Assembly (NCBI RefSeq): GCF_030704535.1
Contig: NC_081818.1
Location: forward strand, 23,290,001 to 23,354,000
DNA from: Vitis vinifera
Taxonomy: Eukaryota; Streptophyta; Magnoliopsida; Vitales; Vitaceae
Direction of reading: 5' to 3'
Length of the DNA: 64,000 nt
Shown: positions 24,037 through 34,600 of the stretch, in pieces
Layout: each line of letters starts with the position of its first letter
How positions within the stretch are numbered: position 1 is the first letter of the stretch
Position numbers and translations under genes: made by a program
The notes under the pieces: model-generated
Databases searched by the model: none
The model's input: the letters and a program-made list of their open reading frames with translations, nothing else
What the model was told of the DNA's origin: nothing

Positions 24037-25009
24037 TGAAAGTCTAAAGTGCTACAATAAAAAACCATTTTTATTGTTCACTTTTACTATTCACTATTCA
24101 TCCACGGATTCACTATTCATTCATAGAAAGTTACTATTTACAACCAAAGTAAAAAAACATACAGTACTTTGTCTATTGCTTTGTACAATTTAAAATTCAT
24201 TTTTCAGTTATTTAATGAGGTTAACTCCTCAATTGTAAGCACGCTAAAATTTACACTTAAATTTTTTCATAGCTTTCCTTCCATCATAAGTTTTTTCTTA
24301 TTTTCTCTCTCTTTCATCATGTAAGCCTTCAAGTCAAAATTTTCTTCAAAACTTTCTTTGTCCTTCCATTGTAAGATATTATGTTTCCTTGTTTCTCCTT
24401 ATTATAAGTATATTTTTCAAGTTATGTAAAATAAAGTTTGGTATTTCTTTTCTTTAAATTTCTTTATTAAATATCTTTGTGTATTTTCGATTTTTCTTAT
24501 TTGATTTTAAGTTTTGGCATAATTTATATGCAATGAAAACATAAATTATGTCAAAACTCAAAATCAAATAAGAGAAATTGGAAATACACAAACATATTTA
24601 ATAAAGAAATTTAAAGAAAAGGAACACCAAACTTTATTTTACATAACTTGAAAAACATATTTATAATAAGGAAAAATAGGGAAATGAAATATCTTACATG
24701 AAGGGCAAGGAAATCTTTGAAGAAAGTTTTGGCTTGAAGGCTTACATGATGAAAGAGAAGAAGGAGCTTAAGATGGAAGGAAAGCTTATGGAAAAATTTA
24801 AGTGTAAATTTTAGCGTGCTTACAACTAAAGAGCTGACCTCATTAAATAGCTGAAAAATGAATCTTAAACAGTACAAAGCAGTAGACAAAGTATTGTATG
24901 CTTTTTGACTTTGGTTGTGAATAGTAACTTCCCGTGAATGAATAGTGAATCTGTGGATGAATAGTGAACAGTAAAAATGACTTTTTATTGTAGCACTTTA
25001 GACTTTTCA
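24037..25009. repeat. Near-perfect 970-bp palindrome (long inverted repeat)
   Basis: The left arm (24037-24528) and right arm (24541-25009) are reverse complements at roughly 85-90 percent by eye, with a spacer of only about 12 bases. Landmarks are AGTCTAAAGTGCTACAATAA near both ends, CACTATTCAT repeats, TAAGCACGCTAAAATTTACA and CATAATTTAT next to the centre. There is no coding frame of note. It abuts pararetrovirus-derived sequence at 25010. A transcript would fold into a very long hairpin. Confidence 0.9.
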
Positions 25010-25099
25010 GTAGGGAATCTTACTTTCGACTGAGTAATGATGGTTGAAAGGTTGTTTTTTGAAGTGTAGTCTCACATGTTGGTAGACAAAAATGCATTC

Positions 25100-25310
25100 G
25101 GTGCTGAAACGGCTTAAAGCTTTGTCGGTGGAGTCATGAGGAGGCTTAAAGAAGAACATAATCTCTACAATGCTCTTCAAGTAACTTGACATCTTCAGTT
25201 GCAGACTTGGTTGGTAGAGGATCAATTCTCTTGCTGTAGAAAATTTGGTGAAAATGATTTGCAACAATGAGATAACCCATGTTCTTTGGATATGCTTCAA
25301 AATCTCTACT
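25100..25310. repeat. Direct repeat, copy 1 (partner at 27028-27240)
   Basis: About 200 bp from CTTAAAGCTTTGTC to TGTTCTTTGGATATGCTT recur in the same orientation at 27028-27240 with scattered differences. The repeated piece belongs to the pararetrovirus-derived block and marks a duplication within it. Confidence 0.85.
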
Positions 25311-25337
25311 GATAATCCTAGCTCTCCAATGTCTGAT

Positions 25338-26060
25338 CTAATTAATTGGGGGCTCAACACAAATATCACTAAATTCCAGAGGGCAAGACAACAGTGTTGG
25401 TCTTCTATTTTGATAGTGAAAAGAAATATTATGTTGTGCAGGTAGAAGACTGCCATCACATACCCATTCAGGCACCTTGCTGATGATGATGGCATCAGCA
25501 AATTTCTTGTTCATCTTAAAACCTTGAACTAGTCCCAATGCCATTTTTCTTCCAAAATTAGCTGCTTGATTTGGATCTGAGCAAACGATTTGATGAACTA
25601 AACCATAGTCTAGGAGTAATTCTGGAGTTAGGATTAATTCTTCATTCTTAAAAGAGAGGTTGATTGGTTGATAATATTGCAAGTTAAGGCAAACCCGATT
25701 GATTGTAAAATTCCTATTGCACTTGCATAAAATTTGCTTAATGCCTTGCTGGTAAAGAAGAGGATCTTTGACAGTTCTACAGAATTTAGAATCATCAAAT
25801 TCCTTATTCTTGACTAATTTTAAACCTAGGACCCGAAGACCAAGGGTGGCTGAAAGATAAATGTGAAGATCTTAGAGATATGCTGAAATAAAGACTTGTT
25901 TTTCTTCACCTAAAGCTTTGGCCTTTTCAAAGATCAAGAAATGAACATCTTGCTTAAGAGAATACATCATCTCTTTCTTATGAAAATACATTCTTAATTT
26001 AAAATTGTTCCACTCTTCCTCACTTAATTTTACTTCATCCACCAGTGGGGTGGATTGCTT
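25338..26060 (-). pseudogene. Endogenous pararetrovirus (Caulimoviridae) movement-protein-like remnant
   Basis: A minus-strand frame of 114 codons (25338-25682), extended upstream over stops to about 26060, reads like the movement-protein region of plant pararetroviruses, with short blocks such as L-L-L-D-Y-G-L-V-H-Q and N-F-G-R-K-M-A. Family assignment at domain level is moderate and rests partly on its neighbours with RNase H and reverse transcriptase. Stops interrupt it. It is a fossil copy in a plant chromosome, not a virus genome. Confidence 0.5.
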
Positions 26061-26102
26061 ATTCTCACCATTTTCCAGTGGGGAAAATGGGGCTTAAACC
26101 TT

Positions 26103-26502
26103 AAGCCTGCTGACCTTTGAGAAAGTCAACTAATTCTAGTTTCCTTTCCAAAGTCCTGCACCTTTCCTACAAATCACAAAGACTTTTGAGATAATCATAT
26201 AAGGGGTTAGTATCCTTAGAGAGTGGAATTGTGAGGAAGGAATCCTCCACAGAAGGTAGAGAACATGAACTTGCTCCTTTAACCCTGATAGGGGATGAGG
26301 AATGCTTAGGAGTTTCTGAAGAAATAGGATCTTTGGAAAAGCTGCAGGAACCCGCAACTTCAAAATGTTCATAGTATAGTGGCATAAATTTCTCATAAAA
26401 AGCTGAATGGGATTTCTTAGAGTATGAAGATTTCTTAATGGGTTTAAGAGGTTGTTTTTCTTTTTTGAGGGCCATGGTCTTGTGAATCCTGTAAAAATTC
26501 AC
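26103..26502 (-). pseudogene. Pararetrovirus-derived open frame of unknown role
   Basis: A 111-codon frame (26167-26502) with a lysine-rich start and serine-rich middle, running on from the RNase H remnant upstream on the same strand and towards the movement-protein-like remnant downstream. I cannot name a domain. The position suggests the segment following pol in a caulimovirid. Confidence 0.35.
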
Positions 26503-26514
26503 GAGTTAAGAAAT

Positions 26515-27034
26515 CAGGGATAGAGTTATTTTCTCCTTTAATATTCTCAATTTGAAAATCAAAATTACTTAAAATAGCTTGTCATCTAGCAAAAATATGC
26601 TTAGAAGTTATATTCTTAACATCCTTTTGTAAAACTGATTTTGCATATTTGCAATCAACTCTTAATAAAAACTCTTGATTCAAAATATCATTTTGTAATT
26701 TTGAAATGCATAAAACAATGCTTAAAATCTCTTTTTTAATGGTGTTGTAGTTGAGTTTGGCATTATTCCAGGCTCCTAAAGTATATCTAACTAACTTCTC
26801 TTGGTTACCATCTTTTTGCTTAAGAATCCCACCATAACCTATGTCTAAGGTGTTAGTCTCGACAATCTTAAAGGCTTCTGGATTAGCTAAGGCTAAACAT
26901 GGTAGAGTCTTGACTCTGGATTTGACGGTTTTAACAATCTTGGTGTGTTCCTCATTCCAAGGTACTGGATTCTTCTTAAGTCTTTGTCTTAAAGGGGCAC
27001 AAAGCTGGCTCAAATGCTTTCGATCTTGAAACAA
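26515..27034 (-). pseudogene. Pararetrovirus RNase H remnant
   Basis: A 150-codon frame (26582-27034) resembles the RNase H end of caulimovirid pol: a D-I-G-Y-G-G-I-L block, an E-I-L-S-I-V block with its acidic residue, and an R-V-D-C-K-Y-A block. A stop at its 3-prime end is followed by a further related stretch to about 26515. The reverse transcriptase that should precede it is not upstream on this strand; instead plus-strand reverse transcriptase pieces lie at 27289-28353, so the original order has been scrambled. Confidence 0.65.
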
Positions 27035-27240
27035 CTTAAAGCTTTGTCAGTGGAGAATATTCTTATCGGTGGAGTCATGAAGAGGCTTAAGGAAGAACAT
27101 AATCCCTACGATGCTCTTCAAGTAACTTGACATCTTCAGTTGCAGACTTAGTTGGTAGATGATCAATTCTTTTACTGTAGGAAATTTGGTGAAAAGGATC
27201 TGCAGCAATGAGATAACCCATGTTCTTTGGATATGCTTTA
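27028..27240. repeat. Direct repeat, copy 2 (partner at 25100-25310)
   Basis: Same orientation as copy 1, with a small insertion near its left end. It sits at the point where the viral pieces switch from minus to plus strand. Confidence 0.85.
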
Positions 27241-27288
27241 TTCTCTTCACCGAAAGCATTTTTTGTCTACCAGCATGTGAGACTACAG

Positions 27289-27500
27289 TTAATGAAATCT
27301 TTAACCAGCTTTCTGATTTCATCATTGTCTACATTGACGATGTTTTGATATACTCTATCTCTGTTGAGCAACATTGGAAGCACCTCAACAAGTTTGTTCA
27401 GATTGTTAAAAGTAATGGTTTAAGCTTGTCAGGCACTAAGATTAACCTATTTCAAACTAAGATTAGATTCTTAAATCATCATATCTACTAAGGAACCATT
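27289..27500 (+). pseudogene. Pararetrovirus reverse transcriptase fragment with the YIDD box
   Basis: The frame contains the catalytic Y-I-D-D at 27330-27341 followed by a typical H-L-x-x-F-V-Q-I-V-K-x-N-G-L-x-L-S block, and ends at a stop near 27490. The N-terminal half of the domain is absent upstream; an overlapping, separate copy of the N-terminal half lies downstream at 27530-28353. Confidence 0.7.
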
Positions 27501-27529
27501 ACCCCAATTCACTTTTAGATAAGGAAATT

Positions 27530-28351
27530 TTATTTGAATTTGCCAATCCACCTGATGAGAGGAGTATAAACACTTCAAAGGATTAGGTGATTCAAGCTAA
27601 GGAAAACCAAGTTAATCTATTAAAACAGGAGATTAATCTTGTAAAAATTGAAGAACAATTAAAAGTTAAGAAAACTCAAGACATGATAGAAAAATTTAAG
27701 GATAAGATTATTGGAAAATTTTGCTCTAACATTCCTAATGCGTTTTGACACAAGAAACAACATGAGGTTGAGTTACCTTATGAGCCAGACTTTAGTAAGA
27801 AGAATATTCCCACCAAAGCCAAACCTATCCAGATGAATAAGGAATTGTTAAGCTATTGTAAAAATGAGATCCAAGATCTTCTTGACAAGAAGTTGATAAG
27901 GAAGTCTAAGTCCCTTTGGAGTTGTTTACCCTTCTATGTTCAGAAACAAGTTGAATTAGAAAGAGGAACATCTAGACTAGTCATCAACTATAAGCCTCTT
28001 AATAATGCATTAAGATGGATTAGGTATCTTATTCCAAATAAGAAATACCTCATTCAAAGGTTAGTTAAGTCTAAAGTTTTTTCTAAGTTTGATATGAAAT
28101 CAAGATTTTGGCAGATCCAGATTGCAGAAAATGACAAGTATAAGACAACCCTTGTGGTACCCTTTGGACATTATGAATGGAACATAATGTCCTTTGGTCT
28201 TAAGAATGCACCCTCATAATTTCAGAATATGATGAATGAAATCTTTAAGCAGTTTTCTGATTTCATCATTATCTTCATTGTTGATGTTTTGATGTACTTT
28301 ATTGTCAAAGTGGTCAAGTCTAGAGTCATGACCCTACCATGTTTAGCTAAT

Positions 28352-28353
<2 letters not shown>
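27530..28353 (+). pseudogene. Pararetrovirus pre-RT and reverse transcriptase fragment, broken
   Basis: After a lysine-rich coiled-coil-like stretch, the frame at 27833-28219 shows the caulimovirid RT start: I-P-T-K-A-K-P-I-Q, R-L-V-I-N-Y-K-P-L-N, F-S-K-F-D-M-K-S and F-G-L-K-N-A-P-S. A stop follows directly at 28217-28219. Beyond it the aspartate box is damaged (F-I-V-D in place of Y-I-D-D, near 28274-28285), then the sequence jumps to a short piece related to that before the RNase H and ends in the TA microsatellite. It cannot encode an active enzyme. Confidence 0.75.

Positions 28354-28400
<47 letters not shown>
28354..28400. repeat. (AT)n microsatellite, 47 bp
   Basis: An uninterrupted AT dinucleotide run sits exactly at the junction between the viral block and the right outer inverted arm. 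Confidence 0.98.
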
Positions 28401-28404
<4 letters not shown>

Positions 28405-28945
28405 TAATTTAGAAATTTGTACATGTCATACAAAGTTGTTTTTTAATTAAATTTCAAAAAATAAAAAATAAAAAATAAAAAAAATAATCAAAGGTTAAAT
28501 TAATGAAAAATAAATTAAGATAAGCATGTGCTATTATTTAATTGATTCAAAAAATTCAAAATCTCAAAATAAATAATAATAATAATTAAATATTAAATTA
28601 ATATAAACATGTCTTATACAATTGTTATTTAATTAAATTTTAAAAATAAAAAATTATAAAAAAAAATATTTAGCAAGTTAAATTAATGAAAAAGAAATTA
28701 ATAGAAATTGTTATTTAATTAAATTTAAAAAATTACAAAATAAAAAAATTATAATTGAACATTAAATTAATACAAAATAAATTAAGATAATAGTTGCAAC
28801 TTGAAAAAAAAACTATAAATATTATATAGATTTTGAAAATATATATTTTATTTATTATTATTATTTTTCTTAAAATTTTAATATACTAATTATCATGAGT
28901 ATTTAATTGTCCCTTTTAAAAAAGCATGTGTAATTATCCCCTTTT
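28401..28945. repeat. Outer part of the right inverted arm
   Basis: Reverse complement of about 19671-20130, with the same landmarks inverted (TATACAATTGTTATTTAATTAA, ATAGTTGCAACTTGAA, ATGAGTATTTAATT). The match begins immediately after the TA microsatellite. Confidence 0.7.
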
Positions 28946-31331
28946 ACAAAAAAAAAAAAAGTTTTTAAGGATATTTTGGGCATTTATGGTTGATAACTAG
29001 GCTCAGATCCTCCACAACAATTTTATTACTTCTTCTAACTTTTCACACTAATTCTAGGAAGTGGAAACCCTTTACAACAATTTTCAAGTCTAGCAACCCC
29101 TTAAGCATAATTCTCCCATTTTTTGTAATTATTTATCTCAATTTTTGTATTCCAATATATTTTAATATGCTATCTATTCATTTCTTATTATCATAATTAA
29201 AAATAAATTTTATTAATTACGGTTAATTAATTAAATAAATAAATAAATTTTAAAATAAAATAATGAATAAATAATTTTTAAAATCTTAAATTTTTGTACT
29301 AAAAATCCTTATTTTTATGGGTATTTGCAAATTACCTTTGAGACTATATTTGGTTAAAAAAATACTAGGGAAAGGAAAAAAATCTTGTGAAAATAATTTT
29401 CCAACATGGTATTTGGAAAAAAAAAATATAGAGGAATATTCTACTACTTTTTTTAAAAAAAGTAACTCATTTTTTATATAAAAGTTTTTTTCTCTTTTAA
29501 TATTTACATGTTGGTTTTAAAATAAAATGTTATTTTTATAAACAAACAATGATGATATTTTTGTTCAATGATATAAAAAATGGATTCAAATGCTATTTTA
29601 ATCGAATAACCCTAAAAAATAATGAGGAAAATAGAAGAGAAAGGGAAGGGAAATACGGAGGAAATTTGATCCGGCTGACGTGTTCACCGAGTCATCTATT
29701 CACCTAACTTCCTCTTCATCGGTTGCTATGGCTTCTTAAAGTCGTCGACCCTTTCAACAGTCACCACCATCACTCCAAACACCTTCCAGTGCCTTCAACA
29801 ACTTACCCTCTTCGGGCACACAAGTTCTCATGGATGAAATGCATTCTTCAAATCCAGTGAATGTGTTCGAATCCATGTCTTCATATTAGCTATGAATTAA
29901 ACTTCTCTCTCTTAACCTCACACCTTAATGTTTTGAACCCTATTTTTTTTTCTTCTTCTCATTTTTGGAAATCTAGACACTTGGATTTTGTACATATAGA
30001 AAATTTGATGCGACTCCTTGTAATTGGATTTCGATGTTTCTCTTGTGTTTGCATTTTTTAATTCTCTGTGCTTCCATTCGATTTTGAAAACTAAAATTTT
30101 AATTTTTCGTTTGCTACTACACAATTTTGAGGAATTGGCTCTAAGAAAATTTAACACGTCAATGACTATTATGGTATTGGTTTGGGTTTGTCCAAATCTT
30201 TATTGATATGAAATCTCATCTTGAAAATATAGGAAGCTACCAAAGCCTGTGAAGTTTAGCAATGGGTTTGGTGGGTGGTTGTTGTTTTTCCAGTGGGTTG
30301 GAGGAGAAACAAAAGAACTTGAATTCTTTGGATCTCCTCTTGATTGCTGAGACTGGGAAATGGGTGTTGTAGCAGAGAAATGAAGTTTCATCTCTCTTCT
30401 TGCTTTGGTTTCCAAGAAATGAAGAATTCATTTTAACTAAGCCAAAATAGTGTCATAGGCTCAATTGAATACTGGGTTTGTGTTTTCAGGTCCAAAATGA
30501 TGAAAAATCTAGGATTAATTAATATGGTATTGGTGGTTTTTTTTATCATGACTTCAAGACCTTTACACCCTGATCTTTTTGTCTTATAATATTGTGTAAC
30601 TTTGTTCAAACCGGTGATCTAAACGTAGCTAGTTTACACATACCATCCCCATAACTACCCTGTTATTAGTTAGCTAATAGCTCTGTATCATACAAATAAA
30701 CAAATGGGAAACAGGACAACTATTTGAAACTGAAGAGAAATAGCATCAGGATATGTTGTAGTCATGGGAAAACTTCCTGTAGTATTAAAATTGTGGGACT
30801 TGTTATGAGTGTGTGCTAGAATTTCCCTGCAGTCTCCTATGGATTTCTATTAACTTCTGCCTCAATTTTCAATGGCTTTTAATCTGCCTTTTCCTTTCCA
30901 GAACTCAGGCCTGTGAAAGAACAGCAGAATAAAAGTTAGGGGGGTTACAGCAACAGAATAGAATAAGTTAAGAGGGAAAGAGGATTCATAACTGGTCAAC
31001 CATAAAAATTTCAAAGAGTACCAAAAAACTTAACATACGGAATGAAGGAAATGACCACTGGCAGATTCCTGGCAACTCCACATGAATGTCCGATAATCAT
31101 GCGTACGAATTCACAAAGGGTGTACACTTTTGTAGAGTTACATTTCTGTAACCTAGAAAACACAACATGGTTTTCAAGCTAGTTACCCTGACTGCAGAAT
31201 GCACATCCCAACATTAGGTTGACTCAAAAAAGTGCATCAAGTGTGCTCAAATTTAGTAGATAGATCGTAGCATCCAAACATACTTACAACTATTACAACT
31301 GAACTAAAGTAAAATAGAAGCAAGCATATAA
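28946..31331. other. Spacer between the composite element and the copia insertion
   Basis: AT-rich at first, then of mixed composition from about 29640. No frame with family resemblance, no RNA gene and no transposon ends recognised. Confidence 0.55.
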
Positions 31332-31407
31332 AGATACGAAGTGAGCCTGCTGAAGATAAACCATAGGAAAGACTACGAAAGGATTCCTGTATTGAAAAAG
31401 GTAATAG

Positions 31408-31623
31408 TGATAAACCAGACATTGTAATAGGCAGTTACAAGGAAGAAGTTTTAGAAGACAAAGGAAGCTTTTATAAGATAATTCTGTTACACAATTTGTT
31501 ATTCAATTTACAGCTGTTATAACAGCTTTTGTGTGTAATACTGATGCTATAAATAGATCTTCCTTAGCCTCTAGCTACTCACTTTTTGTGAGAGCAGAGT
31601 TTCACTTTTCAGTTTTTCTATCT
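31408..31623 (+). repeat. 5-prime LTR of the copia element
   Basis: Begins TGATAAACC and ends TTTCTATCT. It contains TATAAATA at 31548-31555 and, 20 bp upstream, the perfect 16-bp palindrome AGCTGTTATAACAGCT at 31512-31527. The 3-prime terminus is TCT rather than the usual CA, yet both LTR copies and the target duplication agree on this boundary. Confidence 0.95.
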
Positions 31624-31635
31624 TGGTATCAGAGC
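31624..31635 (+). other. Primer-binding site (initiator tRNA-Met)
   Basis: TGGTATCAGAGC directly follows the 5-prime LTR. It is the standard copia minus-strand primer site, complementary to the 3-prime end of plant initiator tRNA-Met. Confidence 0.95.
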
Positions 31636-31683
31636 ATAAATTTTTTTTCTCTCCGTTTCTTCTCCTTTTCTTCCGATCCAATC

Positions 31684-34600
31684 ATGTCTTCCACTGCTTC
31701 TCAGAGCTCATCGTCTTCTGGATCTGCGCAATCTTCGTCAATGGCGTCCATTCCTTCTTATCAGATGCTCAATTACTCTCTACCTGTGAAACTCGATCGG
31801 ACAAATTATATCTTGTGGCGATCTCAGATTGATAATGTAATCTTTGCCAATGGTTTTGAAGATTTCATCGATGGAACTTCTGTTTGTCCAGAGAAAGAAC
31901 TTCGTCCGGGAGAGATCAATCCCGCCTTCGTTGCTTGGAGGAGACAAGATCGAACAATCCTCAGCTGGATCTATTCATCGCTCACACCAGGTATTATGGC
32001 ACAAATTATAGGTCATAATTCTTCTCACTCTGCTTGGAATGCCTTAGAGAAAATCTTTTCATCTTGTTCGAGAGCAAGAATAATGCAACTCAGACTTGAG
32101 TTTCAATCAACAAAGAAGGGCTCGATGTCTATGATAGATTACATAATGAAAGTCAAAGGAGCTGCAGATAGCTTAGCAGCCATTGGAGAACCTGTTTCTG
32201 AACAAGACCAAATTATGAATCTTCTTGGTGGTCTTGGATCCGATTATAACGCTGTTGTTACTGCTATTAACATTAGAGAAGATAAGATCTCTCTTGAGGC
32301 AGTACATAGTATGCTTTTAGCTTTTGAACAGCGTCTTGAGCAACAAGGCTCGATTGAACAACTTCCGGCTATGTCGGCCAATTATGCCTCTTCTTCTAAT
32401 AACAGAGGAGGTGGAAGGAAATATAATGGAGGTCGTGGACCCAACTTCATGATGACTAACAGTAACTTCAGAGGTCGTGGTCGTGGAGGTAGATATGGAC
32501 AGAGTGGCAGACAAAACTCCAGCTCGTCTGAAAGACCTCAATGCCAGTTATGTGGAAAGTTTGGCCACACAGTTCAGGTCTGTTATCACAGATTTGACAT
32601 CACCTTTCAGAGCACTCAGAACAATACTACTGGTGTTTCAAATTCTGGTAATTCAAATTCTATGCCTGCTATGGTTGCTTCCTCTAACAATCTTGCAGAT
32701 GATAATTGGTACCTTGACTCTGGAGCAAGTCACCATCTCACTCAAAACGTGGCAAATTTAACCAATGCTACACCTTACACTGGGGCAGATAAAGTTACAA
32801 TTGGTAATGGTAAGCACTTAACCATTTCCAATACTGGTTTCACCCGTCTATTCTCTAATCCACACTCCTTTCAGCTCAAAAAGGTGTTTCATGTTCCCTT
32901 TATCTCGGCAAACTTAATTAGTGTGGCTAAGTTTTGCTCGGATAATAATGCTTTAATTGAATTCCACTCCAATGGTTTCTTTGTGAAGGATCTTCATACG
33001 AAGAGGGTGCTTGCTCAAGGCAAACTTGAGAATGGCCTTTACAAATTCCCAGTAATTAGCAACAGGAAGACTGCTTATGTTGGTATTACTAATGATTCTA
33101 CTTTTCAGTGTAGTACTATCGGAAATAAGAGGGAGTTATGGCATCATAGGTTAGGTCATGCTGCCACTGACATTGTGACTAGAATAATGCATAATTGTAA
33201 TGTTTCTTGTGGGAAATATAAAGCTACTGTTTGCTCTTCTTGTCAGCTAGCTAAAAGTCATAGATTACCCACTCATCTCTCTTCTTTTCATGCATCTAAG
33301 CCTCTTGAACTTGTTTACACTGACATATGGGGACCTGCCTCTGTCACGTCTACTTCTGGTGCAAAGTATTTTATTTTGTTTGTGGATGACTATTCTCGGT
33401 ACACATGGCTTTATCTTCTTCAATCAAAAGACCAAGCCCTTCCTATTTTTAAACAGTTTAAGCTTCAAGTAGAGAATCAATTTGATGCTAAAATCAAGTG
33501 CTTACAATCTGATAATGGTGGTGAATTCAGATCTTTCATGTCTTTTCTTCAAGAATCTGGTATATTACATCGTTTTTCATGTCCTTACAACTCATCCCAA
33601 AATGGGAGAGTTGAACGAAAGCATAGGCATGTTGTTGAGACTGGGTTAGCCCTATTAGCTCATGCTGGTTTGCCATTAAAGTTCTGGAGCTATGCCTTCC
33701 AGACAGCTACATTTCTCATCAATCGAATGCCTAGCAAAGTCCTGCAGAATGCCTCTCCTTACTTTGCCCTGTTCAAACGAAATCCAGATTATAAGTTTCT
33801 TCGAGTGTTTGGCTGTCTGTGCTACCCTTTTATTCGGCCATATAACAATCATAAGTTGCAATACCGATCTCTTAAGTGTGTCTTTCTTGGCTACAGTTTG
33901 CATCACAAAGGGTATTTGTGCCTTGATAATCTGACTGGGCGAGTTTATGTGTCACCACATGTTGTTTTTGATGAAACACAGTTTCCCTTTGCTCAAAACA
34001 TATCATCTTCACCATCCAAAGATGCTTCAGACGAGTCTGTTATTCCTGCAATTATTGTCTCTTCTAATCCTTCCACTTTGAGCTTCCATGGCAGCAATCA
34101 TTCAATGGCCTCTCCTAATCTCACGAGTGCTCTTACTCATCCCACTCCTCCTACAGATACACCAACTACTCGGTCTTTACGCGAGCCGGTTCTTGAAGCT
34201 GAGGTTACTCTTCCTGCTCAACAGCAAGTTGTTGTTCCTCCACCACGAGTAACTACGAGGTCTATGAGTGGAATTACGAAAAGAAAGCACATTTTCAATC
34301 TTGCAGCCTTCAAGATATCTGAGCCAACAACCTTGAAGCAAGCTATCAAAGATCCTAATTGGGCAGAGGCGATGCAAACAGAAATAGCAGCTCTACATAA
34401 AAATCAGACCTGGGACTTAGTTGATCCACCAAAAGATGTGAACATCATCGGCTGTAAGTGGGTTTATAAACTTAAATCCAAGCCGGATGGAAGTGTTGAC
34501 AGATACAAAGCGCGTCTCGTTGCAAGAGGCTTCAATCAGACTTTTGGTTTGGATTATTTTGAAACTTTTAGTCCCGTTGTGAAAGCAGCAACGATATGAA

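Noticed and set aside
24611-24889. 92-codon minus-strand hydrophobic frame
   Set aside because: It lies wholly in the right arm of the palindrome, and the leucine/phenylalanine richness comes from T-rich DNA.
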